The notes under the pieces: generated by a model
Seen by the model: the letters and a program-made list of their open reading frames with translations, nothing else
Told to the model about the DNA's origin: nothing
The model's database searches: none
Assembly: GCF_030711595.1 (NCBI RefSeq)
Contig: NZ_JAUJUJ010000008.1
Location: forward strand, 30,165 to 94,164
Length of the DNA stretch: 64,000 bases
Direction of reading: 5' to 3'
Source of the DNA: Stenotrophomonas sp. YIM B06876
GTDB taxonomy: Bacteria; Pseudomonadota; Gammaproteobacteria; Xanthomonadales; Xanthomonadaceae
Made by a program: the position numbers and the translations under genes
Shown here: piece after piece, positions 53,672 through 62,962 of the stretch
How positions within the stretch are numbered: position 1 is the first letter of the stretch
How the letters are laid out: every line of letters begins with the position of its first letter

Positions 53672-54105
53672 GCCGGCTCCCGCCCGGTACCCGCCTGCTG
53701 GCGGTGGCCAGCCTGGTTGCGGGCGCCGCGATCATCGCCGGCATCCTGGTGACGGGCTCACCCGCACAGCAACGCCTGTGGCGGCTGGACGAGAGCCGCA
53801 AGGCGGATCTGGAAACGCTGCAGCTGGCCACCCGGGATTACTGGCGCGCACATGGCGCGCTGCCGCAGAGCCTTGCCGTGGTGGCCGCGCAGCCGGGCAT
53901 GAGCCTGCCACTGCACGACCCGGTCAGCGACCTGCCCTATGGCTATCGCGTTATCGATGCCACCCGTTTCGAGCTGTGCGCGACGTTCGCCACCGACAGT
54001 GCCCGGCATGGCGGGCACCGCGGCGCCCCGCCCGATGCCTGGGTGCATCCGCGCGGGTCGCATTGTTTCCGGCGCGCCACCCGGGACCCCGTTGGACTGC
54101 CATGA
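53668..54105 (+). CDS. small membrane-anchored protein with pseudopilin-like head
   Basis: 145 residues. One N-terminal membrane helix (LLAVASLVAGAAIIAGILV) precedes a short helical stretch (SRKADLETLQLATRDYW) and a small domain with DPVSDLPYGYRVIDATRFELCA (in parts) and WVHPRGSHCF. The order of helix, DP-x-Y loop and paired Cys resembles type II secretion pseudopilin heads, but there is no prepilin peptidase site (no G-F-x3-E). I do not recognise a named family. It is locked between the DUF5671 and DUF445 genes by ATGA overlaps. Confidence 0.7.
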   Translation: MSRLPPGTRLLAVASLVAGAAIIAGILVTGSPAQQRLWRLDESRKADLETLQLATRDYWRAHGALPQSLAVVAAQPGMSLPLHDPVSDLPYGYRVIDATRFELCATFATDSARHGGHRGAPPDAWVHPRGSHCFRRATRDPVGLP

Positions 54106-55394
54106 GCGATGGCGTGCCTACTGATCCGCGCCGCGCCCAGCTGCGCCGGCTCAAGCGGATCGCCGTGGCGATGCTGGTGGCGATGCTGGCCGGCTTCCTC
54201 GTCAGCCACCTGCATGGCGAACGCGGGATCTGGGCCTGGGTTGCCGCGTTCTGCGAGGCCGCGGCGGTCGGTGCACTGGCTGACTGGTTCGCGGTGGTGG
54301 CGCTGTTCCGGCGCCCGCTGGGCCTGCCGATCCCGCATACCGCGATCATTCCACGCAGCAAGGAGCGCATCGCCGACAGTCTTGCGGTGTTCGTGCGCGA
54401 CCATTTCCTTGAGCCCGAAGCGCTGCTGGCCAAACTGAAGGTGTTCGATCCGGCCACCCGCCTCGGCCAATGGCTGTCGCAACCGTCGCAGGTGCGGATG
54501 CTGGCCGGTATGGCGCGCGGCTGGGCGTTGCAGGCATTGGACCTGTTCGATGAGGCGGCGGTGCGCCGCGCCATCCAGGGCTTCGTGGTCGATCAATTGC
54601 GCAAGTGGAATGCCGCGGCCACGGCCGGCGAACTGCTGGGCCTGCTGACCGCCGGCAACCGCCACCAGCGCGTGCTCGATGAAGGCCTCAGGCGGGTTGC
54701 CGAATGGCTCGACGATGAATCGATCAGGCAACGCGCCTCCGCCCTGATCGTGCGCTACATACGCAAGGAATGGCCGAAGCTGGCCAGCACCGTGGAATGG
54801 GTCAAACCGATGGACGAGATCGGCGACACCCTGGCCGAGCGGCTGGCGCGCGCAGCGCTGGAAGAACTGCAACAGGTGCTGTCCGAGCCGGAGCATCCCC
54901 TGCGCCAGGATTACGCCCGCTGGATCGGCGGCTACATCCAGCAGCTGCGCCAGGATCCCGCACTGGCCGCGCGCGTGGACCAGCTCAAGCAGCAGGTGAT
55001 CGACCACCCGGCCGTGCAGGACTACGTGCAGGGGCTGTGGCAGCGGATCCAGCATTCGCTGCGCGAGGACCTGTCACGCCCCGACTCGGTGCTGGCGGCC
55101 TATCTGGAACGCAGCCTCGGTTCGCTGGGACAGGCCATCGGCCGCGATCCGGCACTGCGCGATGCCCTCAACCAGCACATGCTGGCCGGCGCGGAGAAAC
55201 TCACCCTGCGCCTGCGCGAGGGCGTCACCAGCCACATCGCGCAGACCGTGAACAGCTGGGACGAACACAAGCTGGTGGAACAGCTGGAACTCAGCGTCGG
55301 CCGCGACCTGCAGTACATCCGCTTCAATGGCACCCTGGTAGGGGGATTGGTCGGCCTGCTGCTGCATGCGATCACCGGCTGGCTGCACTTCTGA
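54102..55394 (+). CDS. DUF445 (YjiN-like) membrane protein
   Basis: 430 residues. Two N-terminal hydrophobic segments (about 22-38 and 45-68, with AAVGALADWFAVVALFRRPLGLPIPHT in parts, the DUF445 signature) are followed by a long helical region of about 300 residues. A final membrane helix (GTLVGGLVGLLLHAITGWL) ends the protein. Probably spans the envelope as an elongated helical bundle; E. coli YjiN is the nearest named relative. Function unknown. Translationally coupled to the preceding gene. Confidence 0.85.
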   Translation: MSDGVPTDPRRAQLRRLKRIAVAMLVAMLAGFLVSHLHGERGIWAWVAAFCEAAAVGALADWFAVVALFRRPLGLPIPHTAIIPRSKERIADSLAVFVRDHFLEPEALLAKLKVFDPATRLGQWLSQPSQVRMLAGMARGWALQALDLFDEAAVRRAIQGFVVDQLRKWNAAATAGELLGLLTAGNRHQRVLDEGLRRVAEWLDDESIRQRASALIVRYIRKEWPKLASTVEWVKPMDEIGDTLAERLARAALEELQQVLSEPEHPLRQDYARWIGGYIQQLRQDPALAARVDQLKQQVIDHPAVQDYVQGLWQRIQHSLREDLSRPDSVLAAYLERSLGSLGQAIGRDPALRDALNQHMLAGAEKLTLRLREGVTSHIAQTVNSWDEHKLVEQLELSVGRDLQYIRFNGTLVGGLVGLLLHAITGWLHF

Positions 55395-55748
55395 AAAAAC
55401 CGCGGATCTGGATCGAGGCGTGCCGTAAGTTCCGCCCGCTCCGGGGGATTGGGATGAGACGCAAGCTGAAGCCATCACCGGCCCGCGGCTCAGCGGTGAC
55501 GTGCAATCGCAACGAGGAAATGCTGCGGGGCGCGCGCATGCAGGCCGACGCCGGGCGCGCCCCGGCCAGCCGCGGCACCGTGATCGATGGCGCAGCCGAT
55601 CCGGAGCGTTGCGGTACGCCAAGTGGCGTCATGAAATGGCCAGACCTTCGGCCGCCCGGAAACGGGCAGCCTGGAAAACCCGGTCACCGGAGCCTGCCGC
55701 CGCTGCGCGCGGGGGCGAGCGGGTCCACGCCGGCGCCGGGCCTTCGAC
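55395..55748. other. 354-base intergenic region between the DUF445 gene and rlmKL
   Basis: The two flanking genes converge here. I see no gene, tRNA or strong terminator. Only a weak inverted repeat, TCACCG and CGGTGA about 13 bases apart near 55477-55500, is visible. GC-rich short frames lack family features. Confidence 0.6.
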
Positions 55749-57893
55749 TCACGCCCCGTAGCGGCGCAGCTCCCACGCACGGTGGATGCGCCCGTTACGC
55801 GCGAAGTCCGGCCCGATGGTCTCGGCCGAAATCTCGCGGCACTCGGCGAATTCCCTGATCGCCTCCTCGTCCAGCTTGAAGCGACGGAAATTGTTCGAGA
55901 AATACAGCACGCCCTCCGGGCTCAAGCGCGCCACGGCCGCGCGCAGCAGACGCACGTGTTCGCGCTGCACGTCGAAGTCCTCGGCGCGCGCGGAGTTGGA
56001 GAAGGTCGGCGGATCGCAGAAGATCACGTCGAAGCGGTGGCGCTCGGCTTCCAGCCAGGCCAGGGCATCGGCCTGGATCAACTGGTGCGCGCTGCCCCCT
56101 TTGCCGTTCAAGGCCAGGTTGTCGGCGCACCATTGCAGGTAGGTACCGGACAGGTCGACGCTGGTGGTCGTGGCCGCACCGGCCACCGCCGCCTGCACAC
56201 TGGCCACGCCGGTGTAGCAGAACAGGTTGAGGAAGCGCTTGTTGATGGCCTCCTGGGCCATGTGCCAGCGCAGCGGGCGATGGTCGAGGAACAGCCCGGT
56301 GTCCAGATAATCGAACAGGTTCACCCGCAGCAGCGCAACGTTCTCGCGCACCAGCACGAATTCGCCGCGCTGCTCGAAGCGACCGTACTTGCTGCCGCCC
56401 TTGCCGCGTTCGCGCGACTTCAGCGCGACCTGCTCGGCCGGCACCTGGAACACTTCACGCGCGGCCAGCAGCAGCTCGTTGCGACGCCGCCGCACATCGG
56501 CCTCGGGAATGGTCGCCGGGGCCGCGTATTCCTGCACGTGCAGGAAGGTGCGGGCCTTGCCGCCGTCCTCCTGGTAGACGTCGATGGCCGCGGCGTATTC
56601 GGGCAGATCGGCATCGTAGACGCGGTAGCAGGTGATCTGCTCGCGGCTGAGCCAGCTCTTGAACTTCTTGAGGTTCTTGCGCAGGCGGTTGGCCACCATC
56701 TGCGCGCCTTCACTGAGCTCACGCGGCGGGCCGGCGTTCTCGCGCTGCGGCACTGCGATCGGATCGCAGACGATCAGCGCGCATTCGATCGCGCCATTGA
56801 ACAGCTGGTATTTCTTGGCGGCGCGCAGGCCGGTGGCGAAGGCCAGATCGGCACTGCCGCACAGCAGACTGGCCCGCCACTGCGGCACCGCGCGTTTCAG
56901 CGCATCACCCAGCTGGCGGTACAACGCGTTGTCCGCGGCCAAGCGCTCGTCGTACGGCGGGTTGCAGACCACGCAGCCGGTCGCCTGCGGCGGCACCTGC
57001 AGATCGACCACGTCGCGCACCCCGAACCAGATCGCCTCGGCCACTCCGGCCACTTCGGCGTTTTCCCTGGCGGCGCGGATCGCATGCGGATCGTTGTCGC
57101 TGCCGCGGATCACCTGTTTCAGTGCCGCGCGACCTGCCGCCTCGCGCTCACGCGCTTCGGCCAGCAGGGTGTTCCAGGCGTCACGGTCGAAGCCCAGCCA
57201 GCGGCTGGGCGGAAGGCTGCCGTGGCGCTGCAGGCCCGGAGCGACGTCGGCGGCCATCAGCGCGCCTTCGATCAGCAGCGTGCCGCTCCCGCACATCGGG
57301 TCGAGCAGGCCGCCGCCTTCGGCGTGGATCTTCGGCCAGTTGGCCCGCAGCAGCACCGCCGCGGCCAGGTTTTCCTTCAACGGCGCCTCGTTCTGCGCCA
57401 TGCGCCAACCGCGCCGGTGCATCGGACCGCCCCCCAGATCGATCGAGATCGTGGCGCGGCCCTTGCGCAGCGACAGGTTGATGCGCACGTCCGGGAACTC
57501 GGTGTTCACCGACGGCCGTTCAAGCCCCTGTGAGCGCAGGCTGTCGACCACGCCGTCCTTGACCCGCTGCGCGGCGAAGCGCGCGTGGGTGATCTCGGTA
57601 CCGGACACGTGGGCGTCCACCGACAAGGTCAGCCCGGGGTTGAGGTGCTGGTGCCAGGGCATGGCGGACACGCCCTGGTACAGCGAACCCTCGTCCGGGC
57701 ACGCGAATTCGGTCAGCGGCCACAACACGCGGCTGGCCAGGCGCGACCACAGCACGATGCGCTGCGCATCGCGCAGTTCGCCTTCGCAGTTGACCCCGGA
57801 GATGGTGGCGGTGGCCTTGCTCAGGCCCAGCGCCAACAGTTCGTCGGCAAGCAGGTACTCCAGGCCTTTGGCACAGGAAACAAAGAATTTCAC
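55749..57893 (-). CDS. rlmKL: bifunctional 23S rRNA methyltransferase RlmKL
   Basis: 714 residues. The RlmL half comprises a THUMP domain (about 50-150) and a methyltransferase with [10 protein letters not shown] (the NPPY motif) and [14 protein letters not shown]. The RlmK half has [26 protein letters not shown] (in parts) and DPPTFSNS. It methylates G2445 (N2) and G2069 (N7). The GTG at 57893 is chosen because the family begins with [11 protein letters not shown]; ATGs 23 and 29 codons upstream would add an unrelated Arg/Pro stretch. Confidence 0.94.
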   Translation of the reverse strand: MKFFVSCAKGLEYLLADELLALGLSKATATISGVNCEGELRDAQRIVLWSRLASRVLWPLTEFACPDEGSLYQGVSAMPWHQHLNPGLTLSVDAHVSGTEITHARFAAQRVKDGVVDSLRSQGLERPSVNTEFPDVRINLSLRKGRATISIDLGGGPMHRRGWRMAQNEAPLKENLAAAVLLRANWPKIHAEGGGLLDPMCGSGTLLIEGALMAADVAPGLQRHGSLPPSRWLGFDRDAWNTLLAEAREREAAGRAALKQVIRGSDNDPHAIRAARENAEVAGVAEAIWFGVRDVVDLQVPPQATGCVVCNPPYDERLAADNALYRQLGDALKRAVPQWRASLLCGSADLAFATGLRAAKKYQLFNGAIECALIVCDPIAVPQRENAGPPRELSEGAQMVANRLRKNLKKFKSWLSREQITCYRVYDADLPEYAAAIDVYQEDGGKARTFLHVQEYAAPATIPEADVRRRRNELLLAAREVFQVPAEQVALKSRERGKGGSKYGRFEQRGEFVLVRENVALLRVNLFDYLDTGLFLDHRPLRWHMAQEAINKRFLNLFCYTGVASVQAAVAGAATTTSVDLSGTYLQWCADNLALNGKGGSAHQLIQADALAWLEAERHRFDVIFCDPPTFSNSARAEDFDVQREHVRLLRAAVARLSPEGVLYFSNNFRRFKLDEEAIREFAECREISAETIGPDFARNGRIHRAWELRRYGA

Positions 57894-58022
57894 GGGATCG
57901 GGTCGATTTTCAGGAAAGGGGGCACACCGGCGGCACCGGAGCGGTTCCGGGCCTGCGGCCATGGCCGCTATTGTAGGCAACTGGGGCCGCCGCCGCCCTC
58001 ACCCCGCGCGGCCGGCGCGCGG

Positions 58023-58550
58023 CTACAGCGTGCGCAGCAGCTCTTCGAAGGCGCGCGCGCAGGTGTCGACATGGGCGCCGAGCCGATGGCTGTCGTCGAG
58101 CAGCAGCAGCCGCGCCGACCGGGCCTGGGCCCAGGCGACCACCTGCGCGGCGGGAATCAGCTCGTCATGCCAGGCATGGACCACGCTGATCGGCACCTTG
58201 GCCGCGTCCAGCGCCGGCATCGGCCCCATCGCGGTCGGCGGCACCATCAGGAACAGCGCGCGGGTCGGCACCTGCAGCGAGGCGATCGCCGAAATATACG
58301 AGCCCAGGCTGGAGCCGGCCAATACCACCGGACCGTCAACCGCCGCCACGGTGGCCAGGTCGATCAGCCGCTGCAGCCGCGCGGGCACGTCGCCGACACT
58401 GCTGATCCCGTGCCTGGCATCCAGATCGGTGTAGTCGGGGCGTTGCACGGTCCAGCCCAGCCGCTGCGCCACGTCGGCCAGCGCGGTGACTTTGATCGCG
58501 TCCGGGCCACTCTCGAAACCATGGGAGAGGATGCAGTGGCCACGGCTCAT
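58023..58550 (-). CDS. small alpha/beta hydrolase
   Basis: 175 residues. An alpha/beta hydrolase fold without a signal peptide: oxyanion segment LSHGFESGP (8-16), nucleophile elbow GSSLG (Ser81), Asp in HAWHDELIP and His in DDSHRLG. Length and order resemble YqiA/RBBP9-type minimal hydrolases, which have no lid domain. Substrate unknown, probably a small ester or amide. It is divergent from ampD by 52 bases. Confidence 0.82.
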   Translation of the reverse strand: MSRGHCILSHGFESGPDAIKVTALADVAQRLGWTVQRPDYTDLDARHGISSVGDVPARLQRLIDLATVAAVDGPVVLAGSSLGSYISAIASLQVPTRALFLMVPPTAMGPMPALDAAKVPISVVHAWHDELIPAAQVVAWAQARSARLLLLDDSHRLGAHVDTCARAFEELLRTL

Positions 58551-58602
58551 CGTGAACTGTCGGGGAAATAGCGGGTCATCTTCCGGATGCTAGCATCCAC
58601 CG

Positions 58603-59169
58603 ATGCATCCGATCCCGCCGCCCATCGTCCACGTTCCGCTGCCCTATGAGGAGAAGCTGGAAGCGCGGGCGTTGTCCGCCATCGATCTGGTGGTGATCCA
58701 CTGCACCGAGCTGCCGGACCTGGCAATGGCCCGCGCGTATGGCGAACGCGTGCGGTATGGCAGCGGCACCGGCAACAGCGGTCATTACTACCTCGACCGC
58801 GATGGCAGCGTGCAACAGTACGTGGCGCTGTCGCGGGTGGCCCACCATGTGCGTGGCTACAACCCGCGCTCGATCGGCATCGAGCTGGTCAACCGCGGCC
58901 GTTATCCGCACTGGCTGGATTCGCGCCACCAGGCCATGGACGAGGCCTATCCCGACGCCCAGATCGCCGCGCTGCTGGCACTGCTGCAGTGGCTGGCGCA
59001 GGCGGTACCGTCGCTGCGCTGGATCGCCGGCCACGACGCGCTGGACACCACGCTGGAAGCGGCCAGCGATGACCCGCAGCAACAGGTGTCGCGCAAGCGC
59101 GATCCCGGGCCGCTGTTTCCGTGGCCGCGGGTGCTGGCGGCAATGCCGTTGCAGCCGTTGCCGCGCTAG
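58603..59169 (+). CDS. ampD: 1,6-anhydro-N-acetylmuramyl-L-alanine amidase AmpD
   Basis: 188 residues, Amidase_2 family, no signal peptide, so cytoplasmic. Zinc ligands His33 (VIHCTE), His144 (AGHDALD) and Asp167 (KRDPGPLF), with catalytic Glu94 (IGIELVN), are all present. SGHYYLDRDG is the usual second strand. It removes peptides from anhydro-muropeptides during cell-wall recycling, and its loss derepresses AmpR-controlled beta-lactamases in related bacteria. No ampE or ampC is adjacent. Confidence 0.93.
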   Translation: MHPIPPPIVHVPLPYEEKLEARALSAIDLVVIHCTELPDLAMARAYGERVRYGSGTGNSGHYYLDRDGSVQQYVALSRVAHHVRGYNPRSIGIELVNRGRYPHWLDSRHQAMDEAYPDAQIAALLALLQWLAQAVPSLRWIAGHDALDTTLEAASDDPQQQVSRKRDPGPLFPWPRVLAAMPLQPLPR

Positions 59170-59184
59170 CCGCGGTACACGCCG

Positions 59185-60126
59185 TCACTTCCCGGCGAGA
59201 TAGCGTTTTTCACCGGCGGTCACTGCCAGATCCAGCCGGTTGGCCGGTGGCGCAATCGGGCACACCACATGCGGTGTCAGCGCGCAGGGCGGGTTTTCGG
59301 CGCGGTTGAAATCCAGCACCACGCGGCCGTCGCGGGCCATCTCCGCGAACAGATAGCGCGCCCCGCCATAGGTCTCCTTGCCGCTGGTGCGGTCGGAGAA
59401 CAGGAAGAACAGCTGTGGGCCTCCCTGTGCCCGCTCCAGCTGCAACGGCAGCAGCCGGTGGGTGCGTCCTTCCATCTCGAATACGGCCTCGCCCGGGGAG
59501 GTTACGGCCTGCGGGGTACCGATGGAGGTCAGCAACATCAGCTCCCGCGGAGTGGGAAACGCATGCCATTGCGCCACCACCCGCCAGTGCGGCTGGACCG
59601 GGAAATGCTCGATGCCGCTGAAGGTGCGGCGCCGGATCGAGCCGGGATCCCGATAGCGCCAGCCCGTGACCGCGCCGGTGCGGACCAGGTAGAACTCCGC
59701 GGCGCCAAGCATGATGCTGCTCGCTTGCGCGCCACCGGCAATGGCCGGCTGCAATTCAACCTGCGCCAACGGCCGGCCCTCGAACGTGGCGCCGGAGCCG
59801 GCAACGGCGGTGAAGCGCGCGCGCCCGTCAGGATCGAGAACAAGTTCCCCCAGTCGTGCAGGTCCACCAGGCAATACCAGCTGGTTGCCGCTGCCACTTC
59901 CCACCCGATAGCGGCCCGGCTTCAGCCGTCCGGACCCGGTGTAGCTCAACCAGCCATCGGCCGCGCGCAAGCGGGCCAGCCGCTGCATCCGCCACTGTTC
60001 GATTTCACGCGCGTAGACCTGCGGCGAGGGGGCGGCGTTGCTGTCGTCGGACGCACCCGACCGACGCCCGTCACACCCGATGACCAGCAGCACGGCGATG
60101 CCGATGATCCATCGCCGCAGCCCCAT
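59185..60126 (-). CDS. DUF1684 lipoprotein
   Basis: 313 residues. A short N-terminus and lipobox VIGCD put the acylated Cys near residue 18. Asp at +2 is the classical inner-membrane retention signal. The DUF1684 domain shows WRMQRLARLRAADGWLS (in parts), GWRYRDPGSIRR, WRVVAQWHAFP, the ETYGGARYLF segment and LDFNRAENPPCALTPHVVCPIAPPANRL (in parts). That last element is the conserved C-terminal signature with paired Cys. Function unknown. The ATG at 60126 fits the signal; the frame is open upstream. Confidence 0.85.
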   Translation of the reverse strand: MGLRRWIIGIAVLLVIGCDGRRSGASDDSNAAPSPQVYAREIEQWRMQRLARLRAADGWLSYTGSGRLKPGRYRVGSGSGNQLVLPGGPARLGELVLDPDGRARFTAVAGSGATFEGRPLAQVELQPAIAGGAQASSIMLGAAEFYLVRTGAVTGWRYRDPGSIRRRTFSGIEHFPVQPHWRVVAQWHAFPTPRELMLLTSIGTPQAVTSPGEAVFEMEGRTHRLLPLQLERAQGGPQLFFLFSDRTSGKETYGGARYLFAEMARDGRVVLDFNRAENPPCALTPHVVCPIAPPANRLDLAVTAGEKRYLAGK

Positions 60127-60204
60127 ACGCCCAGTCCCGCCCGTGTCGCGCAATTCCCGGTGACCATTGCCGGTTGCCGTCCGCGCTGCTCGCATGCGCC
60201 GGAC

Positions 60205-61101
60205 TCAGCCGCGGGCCACCGGCCGCGAGGGATCGCTGATCCAGCCGCTCCACGAGTCGGCATAGACCCGCGCCCCCACCAACCCGGCATGTTCCAGCGC
60301 CAGCAGCAGATGGCAGGCGGTCACGCCGGATCCGCACATCAGCACCACCTGTTCGGGCGCACAGCCTCCCAGCAGCGGCTGCAATTCGGCGCGCAATTCG
60401 GCGGACTGGCGAAACCGGCCCTCATGCACATTCAGTCCGAAGGGCCGGTTCACCGCGCCGGGCACATGCCCGGCCACGGGATCGAGCGGCTCCACTTCGC
60501 CACGGAAGCGCTCGCCGGCGCGGGCGTCGAGCAGCCAGCCCGGAGCGTGCGACAGGCGCGCGGAAATTTCCTCGGCGCGCACGATCCGGCGTTCATCGAA
60601 CTGCCCCGGATACGGCGGCAACGGCGTGATGTCCGGCAGCGCCGTGGTCAGCGGCAAGCCGGCGGCCTGCCATGCCGCCAGGCCGCCATCGAGCACCGCC
60701 ACCTGCGGGTGTCCGATCAATTTCAACAGCCACCACAGACGCGCGGCCGCCATGCTGCCATCGCCGCCGTCATACACCACCACGGGGGTGTCGACCGCGA
60801 TTCCCCATTGACCCAGACGCGCGGCAAACGCGGCACTGTCGGGCAGCGGATGCCGTCCGTGCCCGGGCTTGGACAGGTCGGCCAGGTCCCGGTTGAGGTC
60901 GGCATACACCGCGCCGGGCAGATGGCCCCGGGCATAGGCTTGCGCACCGGCCTGCGGATCGCCCAGCGAGAACCGGACATCCACCAGTCGCGGCACGGCG
61001 TTGGCACGTGCATCGAGCGGGCGCGCATCGGCGGCGGCCAGGGCATCGGCCAGGCCGGCAGCATCGATCAGCGTGGTCCAGCCAGGGACTGCGGTAGTCA
61101 T
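60205..61101 (-). CDS. sseA: thiosulfate/3-mercaptopyruvate sulfurtransferase
   Basis: 298 residues, two rhodanese domains. The first (about 10-140) is catalytically inactive with LVDVRFSL and GHLPGAVYADLN. The second carries the active loop CGSGVTAC, whose Gly-Ser-Gly form after Cys is typical of mercaptopyruvate sulfurtransferases. VYDGGDGSMAAARLWWLL (in parts) lies in the first domain. It overlaps the Nudix-fusion gene by four bases, so both belong to one minus-strand operon. Confidence 0.9.
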   Translation of the reverse strand: MTTAVPGWTTLIDAAGLADALAAADARPLDARANAVPRLVDVRFSLGDPQAGAQAYARGHLPGAVYADLNRDLADLSKPGHGRHPLPDSAAFAARLGQWGIAVDTPVVVYDGGDGSMAAARLWWLLKLIGHPQVAVLDGGLAAWQAAGLPLTTALPDITPLPPYPGQFDERRIVRAEEISARLSHAPGWLLDARAGERFRGEVEPLDPVAGHVPGAVNRPFGLNVHEGRFRQSAELRAELQPLLGGCAPEQVVLMCGSGVTACHLLLALEHAGLVGARVYADSWSGWISDPSRPVARG

Positions 61102-61901
61102 CGGGTTTGCTCCAGGCGGTGGCGCAGGTTGTACAGGATGGCCGCGGTCGCCCCCCAGATACGCTGCCCGGGCCAAGTGTATTCGAGCACGTGGTGCACG
61201 CGGCCCTGATATTCCATCTCGATCCGCCGCAGGTTGGCCGGGTCCATCAGGAAGTCCAGCGGCACCTCGAACACCTCGGCCACCTCGGCCGGCTGCGGTA
61301 CCGCCACGAAGGCCGGGTCGATCACCGCCACCACCGGAATCACCCGGAAACGGGTGATGGTCACGTATGGATCCAGATACCCCAACGCCTGCAGCTGGTT
61401 GTTCTGCAGCGCGATTTCCTCGTCGCTCTCGCGGATCGCCGCCGCCACCGGGTCGTCATCTCCCGGATCGATCCGGCCACCCGGAAACCCCACCTGTCCG
61501 CCGTGATGGCGCAGCGCCTCGGTGCGCCGCGTCAGCAGCACCTGGGTTCCCATCGGGCGCGGGATCAGCCCGACCAGTACCGCGGCTTCGGCCGGCGGGG
61601 TCGGCGGCAACAGAGCGGCCAGCTCCGGATAGTTCCAGCCCGGGCCGGACGGCACCTGCGCCAACGGATTGAGCGAGCGCACCAGCCGCTCGCGCCCCCG
61701 CAGCGCTTCAACAAACGGAGTGGCGCCGTGCTCCCGCGCGGGCAACACCGCGTCCATGAAATGCAGGCGCTCGGCGTCGCTCATCCGGGTCCAGCGCGCA
61801 ATCTCGTCACCCGTGCGGAAACACCCCTCGCACAAGCCGTTGCGGTCCAGCGAACAGAGGCCGATACAGGGGCTGAGTACGGCGCGGTGACCAAAATCCA
61901 T
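61098..61901 (-). CDS. DUF1289-CoA pyrophosphatase (NudL-like) fusion
   Basis: 267 residues. The N-terminal ~58 residues are a complete DUF1289 domain: SPCIGLCSLDRNGLCEGCFRT (in parts), Cys12, 16, 24 and 27, then RWTRMSDAERLHFM. After a ~45-residue linker comes a NudL-type Nudix domain: VLLTRRTEALRHHGGQVGFPGG (in parts), the UPF0035 signature, and Nudix box residues 141-163 ending RESDEEI. NudL enzymes hydrolyse CoA to phosphopantetheine and ADP. The frame is continuous between the two parts. GTG 61916 is an alternative start. Confidence 0.88.
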   Translation of the reverse strand: MDFGHRAVLSPCIGLCSLDRNGLCEGCFRTGDEIARWTRMSDAERLHFMDAVLPAREHGATPFVEALRGRERLVRSLNPLAQVPSGPGWNYPELAALLPPTPPAEAAVLVGLIPRPMGTQVLLTRRTEALRHHGGQVGFPGGRIDPGDDDPVAAAIRESDEEIALQNNQLQALGYLDPYVTITRFRVIPVVAVIDPAFVAVPQPAEVAEVFEVPLDFLMDPANLRRIEMEYQGRVHHVLEYTWPGQRIWGATAAILYNLRHRLEQTR

Positions 61902-61986
61902 CAGAGACAACACCAACTGGAGTCCGCCCTATTGTGCGCCAGCCGAAGCCGGCAAGCGTGCCAGAACCTGCGCAGACCGGTTTCAG

Positions 61987-62016
61987 CCAGGCCACGCCTG
62001 CGCGGGCGTGACCTGG
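61987..62016. repeat. 12-bp inverted repeat upstream of the fkpA terminator
   Basis: CCAGGCCACGCC and GGCGTGACCTGG pair with one mismatch around a six-base loop. It is a second hairpin just beyond the strong terminator of the FKBP gene, in the gap between that gene and the Nudix-fusion start. Confidence 0.5.
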
Positions 62017-62031
62017 CGGGCAACGCCAGAC

Positions 62032-62068
62032 AAAAAAATTGCGCCGGCGTACTGGACCCCGGCGCAAT
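62032..62068 (-). terminator. intrinsic terminator of the FKBP isomerase gene
   Basis: A perfect 10-bp stem (ATTGCGCCGG at 62038-62047 with CCGGCGCAAT at 62059-62068) is followed on the minus strand by seven T residues (62032-62038). It begins 26 bases after the stop codon. This is the strongest rho-independent terminator in the window. Confidence 0.92.
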
Positions 62069-62093
62069 CTGGAAAAACCGCTGGAAACAGCTG

Positions 62094-62795
62094 TTACTTG
62101 ACGCTGACCAGCTTGATCTCGAACTGCACGGCCACGTTCGGCGGGAACGGCGTACGCGGATCGGCACCATAGGCCTTCTCCGGCGGCAACGTCACTTCCC
62201 ACTTCGAGCCGGCCGGCATCTGCAGCAGCGTGTCACGCATGGCCTGCATCTCCACTTCGCTGACCTTGATGGCCGGGATCTGCTGGGCCGGACGTGCTTC
62301 GGCCGGATGCTGGCCGTACGGGAACGGGCCGGCCACTTCCAGTGCCACGGTGCTGGCCTGGGTCGGCTTGGCGCCCTTGCCGGCTTCAATCACGCGGTAC
62401 TGCACGCCGCTGGCCAGCGTCTGCACGCCCGCCTTGGCCTTGTTGGCGGCCATGAACTGGTCGCTCTTGGCCTTGTTCTCGGCGGCGGCCTTTTCGTACT
62501 CGGCCTTGGCGGCCTGGGCACGGCCCTGCTCGCGCTTCTGGAACGCTTCAACGGCCGGCTTCAGCTGCTCGGCGGTGACTGCCGGCTGCTTCTTGGCGTA
62601 GGCGTCCTGCAAGCCCTTCACCACCGAGTTGATGTCCAGCTGCTCACCGCGCCCGGTCAGTTCGGCCAGGTTGTTGCCGTAGTCGTATCCGAAGTAATAA
62701 CTCAACTTGCCCTTTTCGGACGCGATGTCCTGGGCGAAGGCATTGCCCGTCAGGGCCAGGGCCGCGACGGCGACCGCGATTGCACGCAACTTCAT
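62094..62795 (-). CDS. FKBP-type peptidyl-prolyl isomerase (FkpA/Mip-like)
   Basis: 233 residues. A signal peptide ends in GNAFAQ. An N-terminal dimerisation domain (about 25-110; LSYYFGYDYGNNLA) is followed by a charged helical linker and an FKBP domain starting ASGVQYRVIEAGKG. The usual YTG strand is altered: VALEVAGPFPYGQHPAEARPAQQ (in parts) replaces the common VHYTGTLIDG. The C-terminal LPPEKAYGA and VAVQFEIKLVSV are conserved. It probably assists folding in the periplasm. GGAGA lies nine bases before ATG 62795. Confidence 0.88.
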   Translation of the reverse strand: MKLRAIAVAVAALALTGNAFAQDIASEKGKLSYYFGYDYGNNLAELTGRGEQLDINSVVKGLQDAYAKKQPAVTAEQLKPAVEAFQKREQGRAQAAKAEYEKAAAENKAKSDQFMAANKAKAGVQTLASGVQYRVIEAGKGAKPTQASTVALEVAGPFPYGQHPAEARPAQQIPAIKVSEVEMQAMRDTLLQMPAGSKWEVTLPPEKAYGADPRTPFPPNVAVQFEIKLVSVK

Positions 62796-62962
62796 CAAAC
62801 AATTCTCCAGGGGTGGTGGCTCAAGGCGATCATGCCGCCTGAGGCGACGAGTTAGGATAGCCGCGGCAACGGCAGACCGCCACTAACGACCTGTGCTGTG
62901 ACAGGCAACGGTTCAAAGAGTTCAATACTCACTTTTTTTTAACGTTTTCAGGAGTTTCACGC

